Source: Bacteroidota bacterium
GTDB lineage: Bacteria; Bacteroidota; Bacteroidia; Bacteroidales; UBA12481
DNA length: 64,000 nt
Direction of reading: 5' to 3'
NCBI GenBank assembly: GCA_018669475.1
Contig: JABHCC010000010.1
Coordinates: forward strand, 62,001-126,000
Shown here: one piece after another, positions 16,930-26,603 of the stretch
Layout: every line of letters starts with the position of its first letter
How positions within the stretch are numbered: the first letter of the stretch is position 1
Notes under the pieces: model-generated
Seen by the model: only the letters and a program-made list of their open reading frames with translations
Databases searched by the model: none
What the model was told of the DNA's origin: nothing
Position numbers and translations under genes: made by a program

Positions 16930-18060
16930 TTATCTGATACAGCGAACTGACATTCCAAACATGTCGCTTTCCATCCATCGATTGACCCCATTGAAAGATG
17001 ATCCTACTGACCGATACCATAAGTCAACGAAACTTCCTTCATCACGCTGCTTTGTAGATGACAAGAATAAAGCACCAGTGCCAATACCTTTAAAAAATGA
17101 ATCGTAATAGCCCCCTGGGAGGGCATTGAATCCTGAGCTGTTCGAACCGTTTCCATTATTAGCCCATCCGGAAGTTGATTTAAGTTTATATCCTACATCG
17201 CCTGAACTCCTCTGACCAGTTTCATCAACTTCGTTACTATACATACCCAGCTGCTTTTCCAGGGATTTCCATTCATCATCTGAGGGAAGATGCCAGCCAG
17301 AAGGACAAGCGGCTTTCGCTGCATAATAATTATACAATGTACCGTAGGTTTGATAATTATAACTTGATGAGGCTTCCTGAAGATCAGTTCCCTCATAATC
17401 ATAAACATAATAACATGGAGCTATACCTGCAGCATCCATCCAGGTTGAGATCTTTGGCAAATAAGCCAAATTTTCCGCCATCCAGGTACGTCCGCCAATG
17501 ACCTCAGTTTTATACTTCTTCCCATCTCTGCTATCAGTATATGTATTACTGTTATCTGATGATTGTATGGCAGCATAACCAGAGAAATGATCGGTTTCGG
17601 CCAGAATGATTTTATCGTCAGCTAATACACTCGAGTTATCAAGATTTGTGATTGTATTTGCATTTGAATTATAGTAAACCGCTCCAATATCACTACCATC
17701 AACCGAAGAGATATGTGCATAAGATAATGATATAACTATTGGAGAATTAAAAGTGGTACCTGTCGGATTAAACTCAATGACAATTGCTTCGGGATGATCT
17801 GGAATACTAGTGTTTCTGTCGACACTCAATTGAATGCTAACGGCCTGACTAAGTGATCCTGCATCAATAAAAACACCACAGCCATATAAATCTGAATCCG
17901 GGTCAGTAACCAGGAGCTCTCCGCCCTGGGTGCCAATGATTCCGGTGTTGGTCTCGTAATATTGATAATCTTCAGGGTCATCAATATTGTAACAATCGGG
18001 GCAGCAAGTATAGCAGCTCACTACTGTTGCTATAAGCAAGATGGGTTTGAACAATTTCAT
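16930..18060 (-). CDS. FISUMP-domain lipoprotein with ZU5-like N-terminal region
   Basis: A 376-residue predicted surface lipoprotein. The N-terminal signal ends at VVSC (Cys16). Residues about 40-150 resemble a ZU5-type beta domain (GTQGGELLV..., DAGSLSQAVSIQLSV). The C-terminal half is the Fibrobacter succinogenes major paralogous domain (PF09603-like): DGKKYKTEVIGGRTWMAENL, YNYYAAKAACPSGWHLPSDD, and a final SVRCIR. FISUMP domains are widespread in Bacteroidota surface proteins, and their role is unknown. Transcription is leftward and monocistronic. Confidence 0.82.
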   Translation of the reverse strand: MKLFKPILLIATVVSCYTCCPDCYNIDDPEDYQYYETNTGIIGTQGGELLVTDPDSDLYGCGVFIDAGSLSQAVSIQLSVDRNTSIPDHPEAIVIEFNPTGTTFNSPIVISLSYAHISSVDGSDIGAVYYNSNANTITNLDNSSVLADDKIILAETDHFSGYAAIQSSDNSNTYTDSRDGKKYKTEVIGGRTWMAENLAYLPKISTWMDAAGIAPCYYVYDYEGTDLQEASSSYNYQTYGTLYNYYAAKAACPSGWHLPSDDEWKSLEKQLGMYSNEVDETGQRSSGDVGYKLKSTSGWANNGNGSNSSGFNALPGGYYDSFFKGIGTGALFLSSTKQRDEGSFVDLWYRSVGSSFNGVNRWMESDMFGMSVRCIR

Positions 18061-18216
18061 TATAAGAGTTTTAAACTACTCCAAGTTACAATATTATGTT
18101 GAATTTATGCCTGTAGCTTATTGCTTTAGGTCCTATGCCTCTTTGTCCAGACGAATAGCCAGCCACTGAACTTATATTGAAGGGATGTGTTCTACTTACA
18201 ATAAGCAAAACTTTGT

Positions 18217-18224
18217 TAGTTTTG
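18217..18224 (+). promoter_or_regulatory. Possible -7 element for the dCMP deaminase operon
   Basis: TAGTTTTG matches TANNTTTG exactly, 28 bases before the ATG at 18253. No TTG lies at the right distance upstream, so this is a partial match. Confidence 0.4.
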
Positions 18225-18252
18225 AATTCTGATATTTCTGATCTTTAGAAAC

Positions 18253-18696
18253 ATGAAACCCAGTATAAAATTACCATACGGAGAAAAACAAAATACCTTT
18301 GACCGGCAATACCTGCGTATGGCCAATATTTGGGCTGAAAACTCATATTGCGAACGTCGACAAGTTGGGGCTCTTATGGTGAAAGACAAGATGATTATTT
18401 CAGATGGCTACAATGGAACCCCTACCGGATTTGAAAATATTTGCGAAGATGAAAGCGGGAAAACCAAAGCGTATGTACTTCACGCTGAGGCTAATGCTAT
18501 TACTAAAGTAGCAAAGACCAATCAAAGCTCTAATGGAGCAACACTCTATATTACATCATCACCATGTATGGAGTGTGCAAAATTAATTATTCAGGCTGGG
18601 ATTGAACGGGTTGTTTATTCTGATAAATACAGATCAGAAGAGGGTATTCAACTATTGGAACGGGCTGGAATTTTAACTCATTACCTGGAAATCTGA
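18253..18696 (+). CDS. dCMP deaminase family protein
   Basis: A 147-residue zinc-dependent cytidine/deoxycytidylate deaminase. It has the N-terminal YLRMANIWAENSYCERRQVGA segment, the zinc ligand and catalytic Glu motif HAEANAI (about residues 77-83), and the second zinc motif PCMEC (about 98-102). Members deaminate dCMP to dUMP for thymidylate synthesis, and related ComEB proteins share the fold. The S41 protease gene starts five bases after its stop, so they form one transcript, a pairing often seen in Bacteroidota. Confidence 0.92.
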   Translation: MKPSIKLPYGEKQNTFDRQYLRMANIWAENSYCERRQVGALMVKDKMIISDGYNGTPTGFENICEDESGKTKAYVLHAEANAITKVAKTNQSSNGATLYITSSPCMECAKLIIQAGIERVVYSDKYRSEEGIQLLERAGILTHYLEI

Positions 18697-18701
18697 AACG
18701 G

Positions 18702-20300
18702 ATGAATATCAATAACTCAAAATTCAGTATTTGGCTACCTGTGATAATCGGATTATCTGTGGTGGGCGGAATCTTATTGGGAAACCTGGTGCAAAAAAAT
18801 GCCGCAAGTCAAATGCCCATGAGGGTTTTTTCACATCAGGATAAGATCAGTACAATTATGAATTTTGTTGAGAATAATTATGTTGATTCGATCAATCGCA
18901 CCAATATCAGCGAAGGACTAATTTCTGAAATCCTTAAAGACCTCGACCCACACTCCATATACCTCCCACCCAGAGACCTGGCAACAGCCAATGAAACATT
19001 GAGAGGCAATTTCGATGGAATTGGCGTGCAGTTCAATATGAATAAAGATACTATTCTGGTAATCCAGGCCATAAAAGGTGGCCCATCAGAAAAGGTTGGC
19101 ATAATAGCAGGCGACCGTATAATCTCAGTGAATGATTCAGTTGTTGCAGGAGTAAGGATGCCGGAAGACTCGATTGTGAGTATGTTACGAGGAGAAAGAG
19201 GCTCCAAAGTAAGAGTAGGCGTTTACAGAAAAACTGAAACTGAGCCACTTGAATTCACCATTACCCGGGGTAAAATACCCTTATTCAGCGTTGATGTTTC
19301 ATATATGATCGATGACAAAACAGGGTTTATGAAGATTACTACTTTTTCCCAAACAACCTTTGCGGAATTTGAGGATCATCTGGATAAGCTTGTCAAAGAG
19401 GGTTGTACAAAACTGATCCTTGATCTAAGAGATAACAGCGGAGGAATAATGGGTCCTGCCATTCAAATTGCTGATGCTTTCCTACCGGATAAAAGCCTGA
19501 TCGTATATACCGAAGGTCGTGCCCGTCCGCGTGAAAACTATTTTGCCGGTAGCCGTAATAAAAGAGAAGATCTTGAATTGGCTATTCTTATTGATGAAGG
19601 ATCAGCCTCGGCATCTGAAATCGTCGCTGGTGCAATTCAGGATAATGACCGTGGCTGGATAATTGGCCGCAGGTCCTTTGGTAAAGGACTGGTTCAGGAG
19701 CAAGCCACCCTTTCGGATGGCTCAGCAATCCGCCTTACAACAGCCAGATATTATTCTCCTACCGGCAGATGCATTCAAAAATCATATGAGAATGGTAAGG
19801 ATGACTACTATATGGATATATACCATCGCTTTCAACAGGGTGAATTCATGGAAAAAGATAGCATCCACCTCCCCGATTCATTGAAATTCACAACCAGGGG
19901 TGGACGGATAGTTTTTGGCGGTGGCGGTATTATGCCTGATTACTTTGTGCCTTACGATACTCTTGGAATCTCACCTTACCTGCGCCGAATTTCAAATCGT
20001 GGATTGATATATCGTTTTGCACTTATATATTCGGATGAGCACCGTAAGGAACTTAATGCCTTTGCTACCGGACTGGAAATCGATAAACATCTCCGAACAA
20101 AGAATCTTTTGGAGGAATTTCTTGTCTTTGCCAGAGAGGCAAAGGTTAGAGATAATCCTGAAGAAATCAAAACATCTGAAGAGGTCATTCTGACACAATT
20201 AAAGGCATATATTGCCCGGAACATATTGGATAATGATGGTTTTTATCCGATAATTTTACAAATCGATCGAACTCTGCAAGAGGCTATTAGCATACTCTAA
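18702..20300 (+). CDS. S41 carboxyl-terminal processing peptidase (CtpA/Prc-like)
   Basis: A 532-residue membrane-anchored periplasmic serine protease. A signal anchor (residues 10-30) leads to a helical region, then a PDZ domain (about 105-190, GIGVQFNMNK...IIAGDRIISVND). The catalytic core has LRDNSGGIMGPAIQIAD, GSASASEIVAGAIQD (nucleophile probably Ser303), and RRSFGKGLVQ (general base probably Lys328). The Ser-Lys spacing of 25 equals that of E. coli Prc. It is co-transcribed with the dCMP deaminase. Confidence 0.93.
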   Translation: MNINNSKFSIWLPVIIGLSVVGGILLGNLVQKNAASQMPMRVFSHQDKISTIMNFVENNYVDSINRTNISEGLISEILKDLDPHSIYLPPRDLATANETLRGNFDGIGVQFNMNKDTILVIQAIKGGPSEKVGIIAGDRIISVNDSVVAGVRMPEDSIVSMLRGERGSKVRVGVYRKTETEPLEFTITRGKIPLFSVDVSYMIDDKTGFMKITTFSQTTFAEFEDHLDKLVKEGCTKLILDLRDNSGGIMGPAIQIADAFLPDKSLIVYTEGRARPRENYFAGSRNKREDLELAILIDEGSASASEIVAGAIQDNDRGWIIGRRSFGKGLVQEQATLSDGSAIRLTTARYYSPTGRCIQKSYENGKDDYYMDIYHRFQQGEFMEKDSIHLPDSLKFTTRGGRIVFGGGGIMPDYFVPYDTLGISPYLRRISNRGLIYRFALIYSDEHRKELNAFATGLEIDKHLRTKNLLEEFLVFAREAKVRDNPEEIKTSEEVILTQLKAYIARNILDNDGFYPIILQIDRTLQEAISIL

Positions 20301-20393
20301 ACTCTTTTTCTCTGCTGTAATAAGTATTTTCTTTTTAAACCCTTAGTGTATTTTTACATCCAAAGGATAGTTAAACACAAAAGGAGAAATATT

Positions 20394-20987
20394 ATGAAAC
20401 TAAAAAGAAAATTATCCGGCTTAAGTATACTTGTCATACTATTAATGTTGTCAGGTTCAATATATGCTCAAAACGGAAGAAGGGGATCCAAGAGAGGTTC
20501 CGGAAATCAGGGAATGATGATGCAGCAACAACAACGGCCATTGGCTTCAATGCTGGATCTGACTGATGATCAGCAAGCGGATCTTGCTAAAATCAGAGCA
20601 AGTCATCAGGAAGGCATGCTTTATGCAAAAAACCAGTTGGCTGAGAAAACAGCACATCTTAAAACTCTGCTGAGTGCACCTGAAAGAGATTCGAAAGCAG
20701 TTGATGCTACCATTGATGAAATTACTTCAATGAAAGCTGATTTGCTTAAAAAACAAATCTCCAACAGAGATGAATTCAACACTGTTCTTACACCTGAGCA
20801 ACAACAAAAAATGACGGCTGTTAAACAGAGAATGGGACCACAAAACCAGCGTGGAATGCGCCAGGGAGGTGAATTTTCAAGAGGCTTTAACAGTAAAGGA
20901 ATGCGTTCGGGCAATCAAAGAGGTTTTCATGGTAAGGGTTTTGACCGTCCCTTCAACAAGCGGTCAGGTTTTGATTCAGGTTCATAA
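20394..20987 (+). CDS. Exported LTXXQ/Spy-like protein
   Basis: A 197-residue exported protein. ATG 20394 is preceded by AAGGAGAAATATT, a good ribosome-binding site and unusual for this phylum. It gives a signal peptide MKLKRKLSGLSILVILLMLSGSIYAQ, whereas an upstream in-frame ATG (20346) would not. The helical core (residues 55-150) contains two LTxxQ-like motifs, LDLTDDQQ and LTPEQQQ, as in Spy/CpxP periplasmic chaperones and metal-stress proteins. The tail is Gly/Arg/Phe-rich. A chaperone role is an inference from the family. Confidence 0.8.
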   Translation: MKLKRKLSGLSILVILLMLSGSIYAQNGRRGSKRGSGNQGMMMQQQQRPLASMLDLTDDQQADLAKIRASHQEGMLYAKNQLAEKTAHLKTLLSAPERDSKAVDATIDEITSMKADLLKKQISNRDEFNTVLTPEQQQKMTAVKQRMGPQNQRGMRQGGEFSRGFNSKGMRSGNQRGFHGKGFDRPFNKRSGFDSGS

Positions 20988-21011
20988 AACCTGCCAAATA
21001 ATGGCGATATG

Positions 21012-21064
21012 CCGGTCAGGAAAGTATTTTGTGAAAGCAAAAGAACTCCTGGCCGGTTTTTTTG
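21012..21064 (+). terminator. Rho-independent terminator after the LTXXQ gene
   Basis: CCGGTCAGGA (21012-21021) pairs with TCCTGGCCGG (21047-21056, one G-U pair) across a 25-base loop, followed directly by seven T. The loop is long, but the stem and T-tract are convincing. Confidence 0.75.
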
Positions 21065-21091
21065 TTTCTTTATCAGTAGAAATTCTTCATC

Positions 21092-22828
21092 ATGCAAAGG
21101 TTTATCGGTTTTATCGTATCATCTGTCCTGGTTTTATTAGCTAGCTCATGTCAACCAGTTGAAAAAAAGATTACAGTCCTGACAACAACTGATGTGCATG
21201 GCGCCTTTTTTCCTTCTGATGCAATCACAGGACAAACACTTCCAGGTTCATTAGCCCACATAAGCAAATATGTAAACGAACAAAGAGAGAAAACAGATCA
21301 TGAAGTGCTTCTTCTGGATAATGGTGATATCATCCAGGGAGATCCTTCAGTATACTACTATAATTTCGAAAATACTGAACAGGTTCATTTGTTTACAAGA
21401 GCGATGCACTACCTGGGCTATGACGCAGCTACAATTGGAAATCACGATATTGAAGCGGGCCATCCTGTTTATGACAGAATCAGGAATGGCATGCAAATAC
21501 CCTGGTTAGCTGCTAATTGCATAGATAAAGAAACTGGCAAGCCGTATTTTACACCTTACTCAATTATTCGCAAAGGAAAAATAAAGATTGCTGTTTTAGG
21601 TCTGATTACTCCCCGAATTCCAGACTGGTTGCCTGAGAATATTTGGTCGGGTATGCGTTTCGATGATATGATTCAATCAGCAGCTTACTGGGTCCCTTTT
21701 ATCCGGGAGGAGGAAAAACCTGATATCCTGATTGGTCTTTTTCATGCTGGCCTTGATTATACTTATAACCAACAGGATGAAACCACCTTGAAAAATGAAA
21801 ATGCTGTACGCCTTGTAGCCAGGCAAGTACACGGATTTGACATTATTTTTGCCGGACACGATCATAAGACCTGGAATGAATATGAAATTGATCCTGAGGG
21901 AGATTCAGTATTGATTTTAGGATCATCATCCAAGGCAAAAGAACTGGCTCAGGCTTCTATTATTTTGCAAAAACATGGTCGGAAATGGGATGTAAAAAAG
22001 CGCAGTGGCACAATTATCAGCATGAAAGAAATTGAGCCGGATCAAGCTTTTGTTGACCATTTTTCAGAAGACATTCAAGAAATAAAATCCTATGTAAATC
22101 TTGACCTTGGTCATCTGAGCACTCCCCTCTCAACTTCAGAAGCCTTCTTTGGGCCCTCAGCTTTTATGAGCTTTATTCACCAGGTTCAGCTTGATCTGTC
22201 AGGCGCTGATCTGTCCTTTGCTGCACCCCTGTCATTTAATACCCATATGGAGCCTGGTGTTATAAAAATGAATGATCTTTTTGACTTGTATCGCTTTGAA
22301 AACCTGCTCTATACTATGAAGCTCAGCGGACAGGAAATATTGGATTACCTTAATTATTCGTACGGACTATGGTTCAACCATATGCAAAACCCTTCAGATC
22401 ATTTACTACAGCTTGTACAAAACCAGAATGGTCGTTTCAGCACAGCATCAGCCTATTATAATTTTGACTCTGCTCAGGGTATTGATTATCGGGTTGATAT
22501 CTCCAAACCAATTGGCAATATGCTTAGCATTGAGCAATTCACGAGTGGAGAGCCTTTTGATGTTGATAGCGAATATATGGTAGCCATTAATTCGTATCGG
22601 GGCAACGGGGGCGGTGGACACCTTGTTCGGGGGGCCGGGATCAGCGAATCAGAACTAAGCACCAGATTAGTGAAATCAACAGATAAAGATCTGCGATTTT
22701 ATATGAAAAAATGGATTACTGATCGGGGAAACATTGAGATTACCACCATTGAAAACTGGAAAGTAGTCCCTGAAAACCTGGCCAGGGCGGGTGCCACAAA
22801 AGATTACAATATCCTATTTAAAAACTGA
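21092..22828 (+). CDS. 5'-nucleotidase / metallophosphoesterase lipoprotein (UshA-like)
   Basis: A 578-residue periplasmic or surface lipoprotein with signal MQRFIGFIVSSVLVLLASSC (lipobox LASSC). The N-terminal calcineurin-like domain has the di-metal ligands TTTDVHGAF (D-x-H), LDNGDIIQGD, GNHDIEAG and IFAGHDHKTW. The C-terminal 5'-nucleotidase domain (about 340-550) includes NSYRGNGGGGHLVRGAG. Family enzymes dephosphorylate nucleotides or 2',3'-cyclic nucleotides outside the cytoplasm, and the exact substrate is open. The end overlaps the convergent hydrolase gene by 25 bases. Confidence 0.92.
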   Translation: MQRFIGFIVSSVLVLLASSCQPVEKKITVLTTTDVHGAFFPSDAITGQTLPGSLAHISKYVNEQREKTDHEVLLLDNGDIIQGDPSVYYYNFENTEQVHLFTRAMHYLGYDAATIGNHDIEAGHPVYDRIRNGMQIPWLAANCIDKETGKPYFTPYSIIRKGKIKIAVLGLITPRIPDWLPENIWSGMRFDDMIQSAAYWVPFIREEEKPDILIGLFHAGLDYTYNQQDETTLKNENAVRLVARQVHGFDIIFAGHDHKTWNEYEIDPEGDSVLILGSSSKAKELAQASIILQKHGRKWDVKKRSGTIISMKEIEPDQAFVDHFSEDIQEIKSYVNLDLGHLSTPLSTSEAFFGPSAFMSFIHQVQLDLSGADLSFAAPLSFNTHMEPGVIKMNDLFDLYRFENLLYTMKLSGQEILDYLNYSYGLWFNHMQNPSDHLLQLVQNQNGRFSTASAYYNFDSAQGIDYRVDISKPIGNMLSIEQFTSGEPFDVDSEYMVAINSYRGNGGGGHLVRGAGISESELSTRLVKSTDKDLRFYMKKWITDRGNIEITTIENWKVVPENLARAGATKDYNILFKN

Positions 22829-23601
22829 CGAATACCAGCCAGAGCATTCTCAGAATCCTCATAGAAGCCCATGTGACCTGCATTTTCCAATATCAGCCGA
22901 TCTGACCCTAATGGTAATTCAGTTGCCATAGCTACCTTTTCAAAGTCAATAAAATTATCCTTCCTACCAATAATATTAAGGCAGGGAACGGCAGCATTCC
23001 TGAGCAATTCAGAGCGCTCGGGTCGGGATCTTAATCCACGGATGGCAGCAATAACGGCCTGATCATCCATTTTCTTTGCCAAATTCTGACAGAGCTTCAG
23101 CTCATTATCAAACACACTCAGGGTATCGCTTGCAAACATATTCGGAATACTCTGAACAACCAGTAGTTTCCTCTGCCCCTTTTCAATTATTTTAATCTCC
23201 CGATCCCGCTTCTTTTTTACCTCCTCGCTGTCTGCCAAGGTATGACTATGAAAAAGAACAATGGCTTTAAACACCTCCGGATGAGCCCCGAGCAAAGCCA
23301 GTGCAGCATAGCCTCCCATGGAATGACCAAAAATAACAGCGGAGTCAATTCTAAGATGATCAAGTACTTTCTTAACAACATCGGCCATCAACTCCATACT
23401 GGATATTTCTGATGGCAAACCACTCTCACCATGTCCGGGCATATCGATACAAATCACCCTGTAATCATGGGAAAGCTCACTAGTAAAATCGAGCCATACA
23501 TCTAAAGAAAGTAAATAGCCATGCAGGAAAACCAATGGAACACCTTCTCCTTTAGCACTATAGCGAATCGAAGTTTTATTATAGTCAATAGTCTGTATCA
23601 T
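22804..23601 (-). CDS. Alpha/beta-hydrolase fold protein
   Basis: A 265-residue soluble hydrolase. Features are the oxyanion-side motif FLHGYLLSLDVW, DMPGHGES, the nucleophile elbow GHSMGG with Ser94, a probable acid in RKDNFIDFE, and the catalytic His in ENAGHMGFYED near the end. A helical cap occupies about residues 120-190. Substrate is unknown; esterase, epoxide hydrolase or thioesterase-type activities are all possible. It converges on the nucleotidase gene with a 25-base overlap. Confidence 0.9.
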   Translation of the reverse strand: MIQTIDYNKTSIRYSAKGEGVPLVFLHGYLLSLDVWLDFTSELSHDYRVICIDMPGHGESGLPSEISSMELMADVVKKVLDHLRIDSAVIFGHSMGGYAALALLGAHPEVFKAIVLFHSHTLADSEEVKKKRDREIKIIEKGQRKLLVVQSIPNMFASDTLSVFDNELKLCQNLAKKMDDQAVIAAIRGLRSRPERSELLRNAAVPCLNIIGRKDNFIDFEKVAMATELPLGSDRLILENAGHMGFYEDSENALAGIRQFLNRIL

Positions 23602-23640
23602 GGTAGTAGTTTATCAAGGGCAGATATAATAATTCGAGTA

Positions 23641-23648
23641 CAAAAGTA
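23641..23648 (-). promoter_or_regulatory. Possible -7 element for the alpha/beta hydrolase
   Basis: The minus strand reads TACTTTTG, an exact TANNTTTG match, 40 bases upstream of the start at 23601. There is no clear TTG partner, as the repeat units begin there. Confidence 0.35.
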
Positions 23649-23653
23649 CAATA

Positions 23654-23820
23654 TCTTATCCACCTGGCTCCTCTCAGGATAATGTATACTGGAACAAAAA
23701 TAGCCCGTGCGCAGCACCTACTTTTTTGTGGAAGCATGTCTTATCCTCCGGGATTCTCTCAGGATAATATATGCTGGAGCAAAAATAGCCCGTGCGCAGC
23801 ACCTACTTTTTTTGTGGAAG
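23654..23820. repeat. Two tandem ~82-bp repeat units upstream of sdhC
   Basis: Units at 23654-23734 and 23739-23820 repeat with an 85-base period and few differences. They share TCTTATCC at the start, CTCTCAGGATAAT, an identical AGCCCGTGCGCAGCACCTAC core, and GTGGAAG at the end. A reverse copy of the edge (CCTGAGAGG, 23831-23839) follows, giving an inverted boundary with CCTCTCAGG at 23670-23678. No coding potential is seen. It could be an intergenic repeat family, a small RNA pair, or a regulatory duplication. Confidence 0.9.
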
Positions 23821-23881
23821 TATATATTTTCCTGAGAGGTAGTGAAAAATCAATGTAGATTGGTTATAAATTTTGGTTCTG

Positions 23882-23914
23882 TTGACTAATTCAGTCTGTA
23901 AAATTTTAACTTTG
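23882..23914 (+). promoter_or_regulatory. Promoter of sdhCAB
   Basis: TTG (23882-23884), a 22-base spacer, and TAACTTTG (23907-23914) match the Bacteroidota sigma-ABfr consensus TTG-N17-23-TANNTTTG. The start of transcription would be near 23920, giving a leader of roughly 17 bases before the sdhC ATG. Confidence 0.6.
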
Positions 23915-23936
23915 TCAGACACCATAACCTAATAGC

Positions 23937-24620
23937 ATGTCGAGTTTTTTAAATTCATCAATTGGAAAGAAATTTTTGATGAGCTTGTCGGGCCTTTTTC
24001 TACTTTCATTTCTGCTCGTCCATCTCATATTAAACTCTTTCATCCTGTTTGATAATACCGGAGAGTTATTCAATCAGGCAGCACATTTTATGGCCGCCAA
24101 TCCGATCATTAAAGTCGTTGAGCCGGTTCTGGCCATTGGATTCATTTTACACATCCTTTATGCCATCATCCTAACCCTTCATAACCTGACCACCAGGCCT
24201 GTAGGGTATAACAAACAAAAACAGGCCCATGCAAGTAGCTGGTCGTCAAGAAATATGTTTGTTTTGGGTCTTGTGGTATTGACTTTTCTCGTCATTCATG
24301 TAGCAAATTTTTTCTGGAAGATCAAGTTCACAGGTCATGAATTACTTGAGCACGGAATGGTAGGTGAAGTAGAAAACACTTACTTGCTCGTTACAACTTT
24401 CTTTATTGACTGGTGGTGGATTGTCGCAGTTTATGTAATTGGATCTGTTGCCCTGGGTCTGCATTTATACCATTCTATTTGGGCTGCATTTCAAACACTG
24501 GGATTGAGTAATCAGTTGTGGAGAAGGAGACTGAATCGTTTTGGATTACTTGTCTCAATTCTGATTGCCGGAGGATTTGCCGTGATACCCTTATGGGTAA
24601 AAATCTCATCTCTGCTGTAA
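23937..24620 (+). CDS. sdhC: Succinate dehydrogenase / fumarate reductase cytochrome b subunit
   Basis: A 227-residue five-helix membrane anchor of the b558 (Bacillus/Wolinella) type, which normally holds two haems and the menaquinone site. The N-terminus SSIGKKFLMSLSGLFLLSFLLVHLILN is the family hallmark. Conserved His residues in helices (HLILN, HILYAI, VIHVANFFW, GLHLYHSIWAAFQTLG) are plausible haem ligands. It heads the sdhCAB operon, followed by sdhA after 31 bases. Confidence 0.94.
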   Translation: MSSFLNSSIGKKFLMSLSGLFLLSFLLVHLILNSFILFDNTGELFNQAAHFMAANPIIKVVEPVLAIGFILHILYAIILTLHNLTTRPVGYNKQKQAHASSWSSRNMFVLGLVVLTFLVIHVANFFWKIKFTGHELLEHGMVGEVENTYLLVTTFFIDWWWIVAVYVIGSVALGLHLYHSIWAAFQTLGLSNQLWRRRLNRFGLLVSILIAGGFAVIPLWVKISSLL

Positions 24621-24651
24621 ATATCCAATGAACTTTATTAATTAAAGCGCA

Positions 24652-26595
24652 ATGAGCACAACTTTAAATTCTAAAATACCAGCCGGAAAAGTCGCTGAGA
24701 AGTGGACCAAATATAAGGCTGAACAAAACCTCGTTAACCCCGCCAATAAAAGAAAACTGGATATTATTGTAGTTGGTACCGGTTTGGGCGGTGCTGCTGC
24801 TGCAGCCTCACTCGGAGAGCTGGGTTTCAAGGTAAAAAACTTTTGTTATTCCGATAGTCCACGCAGAGCGCATAGTATTGCTGCTCAGGGTGGTATTAAC
24901 GCTGCCAAAAATTACCAGAACGACGGAGATAGTATATATAGATTGTTCTATGATACTGTAAAAGGAGGTGACTACCGTGCCAGAGAGGCCAATGTTTATC
25001 GTCTTGCCGAAGTTAGTAATGATATAATTGATCAATGTGTTTCACAGGGGGTGCCCTTTGCAAGGGATTATGGAGGATATCTCGACAATCGCTCCTTTGG
25101 GGGAGCTTTGGTATCGCGTACATTCTATGCCCGTGGACAAACCGGTCAACAACTATTGTTAGGGGCCTATGGCTCACTAAATCGTCAGATTGCAGCAGGA
25201 AATGTCACTATGCATGTCCGTACTGAAATGATGGATTTGGTTATTGTTGATGGAAAAGCCCGGGGGATTGTAACCAGAGATCTTGTCAGTGGAGAACTGA
25301 ACACCCATTTTGGACACGCCGTAGTTCTTGCAACAGGAGGGTATGGAAACGTGTACTTCCTTTCAACTAATGCAATGGGATCAAATGGTAGCGCAGCAGT
25401 AAAGGCATATAAAAAGGGTGCTGTGATGGCCAACCCTGCATTCGTACAAATTCACCCAACATGTATTCCCGTTCATGGAGAGTCGCAGTCAAAACTGACC
25501 TTAATGTCAGAAAGTTTGCGAAATGATGGAAGAATCTGGGTGCCGAGTGAAAAAGAGGATGCAGAAAAAATCCGTAAGGGACAATTGAAACCAACCGACC
25601 TCCCCGAGGAGAAAAGGGATTACTACCTTGAAAGAAGATACCCGGCCTTTGGAAACCTTGTGCCTCGTGATGTAGCTTCAAGAGCAGCCAAGGAAAGATG
25701 TGATGCTGGCTTTGGAGTAGGTACCGGACAAGCTGTATATCTCGATTTTAAACATGCCATTGAACGCCTGGGTCAATCAACTATTAAAGCCCGTTATGGC
25801 AATCTGTTTCAGATGTATGAGAAGATAGTTGATGAAAACCCATATGAAACACCGATGATGATTTATCCGGCCATACATTATACCATGGGTGGAACCTGGG
25901 TGGATTATGAATTACAAACTTCTATTCCCGGATTGTTCTCTATCGGTGAAGCCAACTTCTCTGATCATGGAGCCAATCGTCTTGGGGCATCAGCACTTAT
26001 GCAGGGTTTAGCAGATGGCTATTTTGTATTGCCTTTTACTATCCAGAATTATCTGGCCGACCAAATTGGAGTTGCCAGAATGAATCCAGACGAAGTATTG
26101 GAATTCAAAAAAGTCAAGGAAGACACTAAAGCTTTGATTGATAAGCTATTTGCCATAAAAGGAAAACGTAGCGTTGACTCCTTTCATAAAGAACTTGGGC
26201 TCATAATGTGGGACCACGTTGGAATGGGCCGCACGGCTGAAGGATTGAAAGAAGGGATAGTAAAAATTAAGAAATTAAGAGAAGAGTTTTGGAAAGATGT
26301 TCGAATTCCGGGCAGAGATGACATGATTAATCCTGAATTGGAAAAGGCCTGTCGTCTGGCTGATTTTCTTGAACTAGGGGAGCTGATGGCTCAGGATGCT
26401 TTGCATCGTAATGAGTCATGTGGAGGTCACTTCAGAGAAGAATATAAAACTCCTGAGGGTGAAGCCCTGCGTGATGATGAAAATTTCATGTATGTAGCAG
26501 CCTGGGAATATCAGGGAACTGAGAAGCCCGCCAAACTCAACAAAGAGTCACTGAATTACGAAGCAATTGAAGTTAAGACGAGAAACTATAAATAA
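24652..26595 (+). CDS. sdhA: Succinate dehydrogenase / fumarate reductase flavoprotein subunit
   Basis: A 647-residue catalytic subunit with covalently bound FAD. Features are the Rossmann motif [19 protein letters not shown] near residues 41-59; the flavinylation segment [15 protein letters not shown], whose His is the FAD attachment site; substrate-site [31 protein letters not shown]; and an [13 protein letters not shown] ending region. Its direction (succinate oxidation or fumarate reduction) cannot be decided from sequence. It is encoded between sdhC and sdhB. Confidence 0.97.
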   Translation: MSTTLNSKIPAGKVAEKWTKYKAEQNLVNPANKRKLDIIVVGTGLGGAAAAASLGELGFKVKNFCYSDSPRRAHSIAAQGGINAAKNYQNDGDSIYRLFYDTVKGGDYRAREANVYRLAEVSNDIIDQCVSQGVPFARDYGGYLDNRSFGGALVSRTFYARGQTGQQLLLGAYGSLNRQIAAGNVTMHVRTEMMDLVIVDGKARGIVTRDLVSGELNTHFGHAVVLATGGYGNVYFLSTNAMGSNGSAAVKAYKKGAVMANPAFVQIHPTCIPVHGESQSKLTLMSESLRNDGRIWVPSEKEDAEKIRKGQLKPTDLPEEKRDYYLERRYPAFGNLVPRDVASRAAKERCDAGFGVGTGQAVYLDFKHAIERLGQSTIKARYGNLFQMYEKIVDENPYETPMMIYPAIHYTMGGTWVDYELQTSIPGLFSIGEANFSDHGANRLGASALMQGLADGYFVLPFTIQNYLADQIGVARMNPDEVLEFKKVKEDTKALIDKLFAIKGKRSVDSFHKELGLIMWDHVGMGRTAEGLKEGIVKIKKLREEFWKDVRIPGRDDMINPELEKACRLADFLELGELMAQDALHRNESCGGHFREEYKTPEGEALRDDENFMYVAAWEYQGTEKPAKLNKESLNYEAIEVKTRNYK

Positions 26596-26603
26596 AAAGG
26601 ATT

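Noticed and set aside
23654-23820. CRISPR array
   Set aside because: Only two units, each over 80 bases, separated by 4 bases, with no spacers and no cas genes in the window.
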